The notes beneath the pieces are model-generated. The model worked only from the letters and a program-made list of their open reading frames with translations, was not told the origin of the DNA and made no database searches. 5,563 nucleotides of DNA from Deltaproteobacteria bacterium (lineage in GTDB: Bacteria; Desulfobacterota; Desulfobacteria; Desulfobacterales; Desulfatibacillaceae), in NCBI GenBank assembly GCA_019308705.1, contig JAFDHW010000180.1:1-5563 (forward strand), in the 5' to 3' direction. Position 1 is the stretch's first letter; the number at the start of each line of letters is the position of its first letter. This document shows positions 5,409 to 5,563 of this stretch, piece by piece. The translations under genes were made by a program, and so were the position numbers.

Positions 5409-5563
5409 TGAATAATCCGGGCTAGCCGGACGGCAAGGGCTGCCGCCGCGCGGCGGGCATAAGCGTGAAGGTGGGTGCGCATTACCCGGGGAGATCTGTC
5501 CGTGTGCCTTGTGCTAGGGACGTCGCGAGGCGTTTCGACGGGCGGGCAGAAGTCAGCCGAGGG

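Larger units (their letters stand above)
5192..5413. mobile_element. AT-rich 222-bp MITE-like insertion inside the intron
   Basis: The block is about 37% GC by hand count, against strongly GC-rich flanks. Its ends are imperfect inverted repeats: ATTCATGA at 5192-5199 is matched exactly by TCATGAAT at 5406-5413. The similarity continues inward to about 22 bases (ATTCATGAAAAATTT-CACCGA against ATTCATGAGCAATTTTGCCCGA). AATC occurs directly outside both ends (5188-5191 and 5414-5417), as expected for a 4-bp target duplication. Removing the block and one AATC rejoins intron sequence as CCCG-AATC-CGGG, a small hairpin. No transposase is encoded, so any movement would need an enzyme from elsewhere. 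The insertion sequence family is not recognised. An alternative is an unusually long AT-rich loop native to the intron. Confidence 0.6.
5139..5563 (+). mobile_element. Group II intron-like RNA, 5' portion, interrupted; runs off the window
   Basis: The sequence begins GTGCG, the bacterial group II intron 5' consensus. An opening hairpin GTGCGCCC-GGCA-GGGCGTAC (5139-5158) and a GAGG-TGAAAGT-CCTC hairpin (5166-5180) follow, as in many such introns. After the AT-rich insert, intron-like sequence resumes with CTAGCCGGACGGCAAGGG (5422-5439), a GC hairpin at 5441-5459 and GCGTGAAGGTGGG. A GGGT/ACCC hairpin (5473-5487) comes next. GGGGAGATCTGTCCG and GGGCAGAAGTCAGCCGAGG pair at 5495-5502 with 5543-5550 around an inner CGTCG/CGACG helix. 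In known introns, text like the last motif sits shortly before the reverse transcriptase gene, which would be outside this window. Only about 200 bases remain without the insert, short for domains I-III, so an internal deletion is possible. The identification rests on remembered motifs, and the intron class is not assigned. Confidence 0.72.

Noticed and set aside
5206..5409. Minus-strand 67-residue frame spanning most of the AT-rich block, with SNFAR occurring twice
   Set aside because: The repeated SNFAR is simply the 17-bp direct repeat read 90 bases (30 codons) apart. There is no ribosome binding site, and I recognise no protein family. It might be a transposase remnant, but nothing supports that.

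Overview
The window looks like a stretch of a GC-rich bacterial chromosome. The gene order, the use of an LL-diaminopimelate aminotransferase and the protein style suggest a Desulfovibrionales-type sulfate reducer (Desulfobacterota). That placement is inference from recalled protein families, not a search result.

Positions 1-4842 are a tightly packed plus-strand run of seven genes: lysA (3' part only), dapF, dapL, folK, a small membrane-anchored cysteine-motif protein, a small transaldolase and pgsA. Several junctions overlap by 1-11 bases, and the largest gap is about 50 bases, so most or all of the run is probably co-transcribed. The first three genes are adjacent lysine and cell-wall steps. 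DapL makes LL-diaminopimelate directly from tetrahydrodipicolinate, DapF epimerises it to the meso form, and LysA decarboxylates that to lysine. folK (folate), the transaldolase (pentose phosphates) and pgsA (phosphatidylglycerol) are housekeeping genes that share the transcript but not the pathway.

Positions 4886-5138 are a separate small transcription unit. A promoter-like TTGACA box is followed by tRNA-Gly(GCC), tRNA-Cys(GCA), both with encoded CCA, and a strong GC-rich terminator hairpin.

Positions 5139-5563 hold no convincing protein gene. The sequence begins ten bases after the terminator stem with GTGCG and shows short motifs typical of bacterial group II intron RNA, up to the region that normally precedes the intron reverse transcriptase. 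Any reverse transcriptase gene would lie beyond the window. The intron-like sequence is split by a 222-base AT-rich block (5192-5413, about 37% GC by hand count) with imperfect terminal inverted repeats and a possible AATC target duplication. Removing the block and one AATC rejoins CCCG-AATC-CGGG, a small hairpin. This nested arrangement, a MITE-like insert in a group II intron that sits behind a tRNA terminator, is the least ordinary part of the window.
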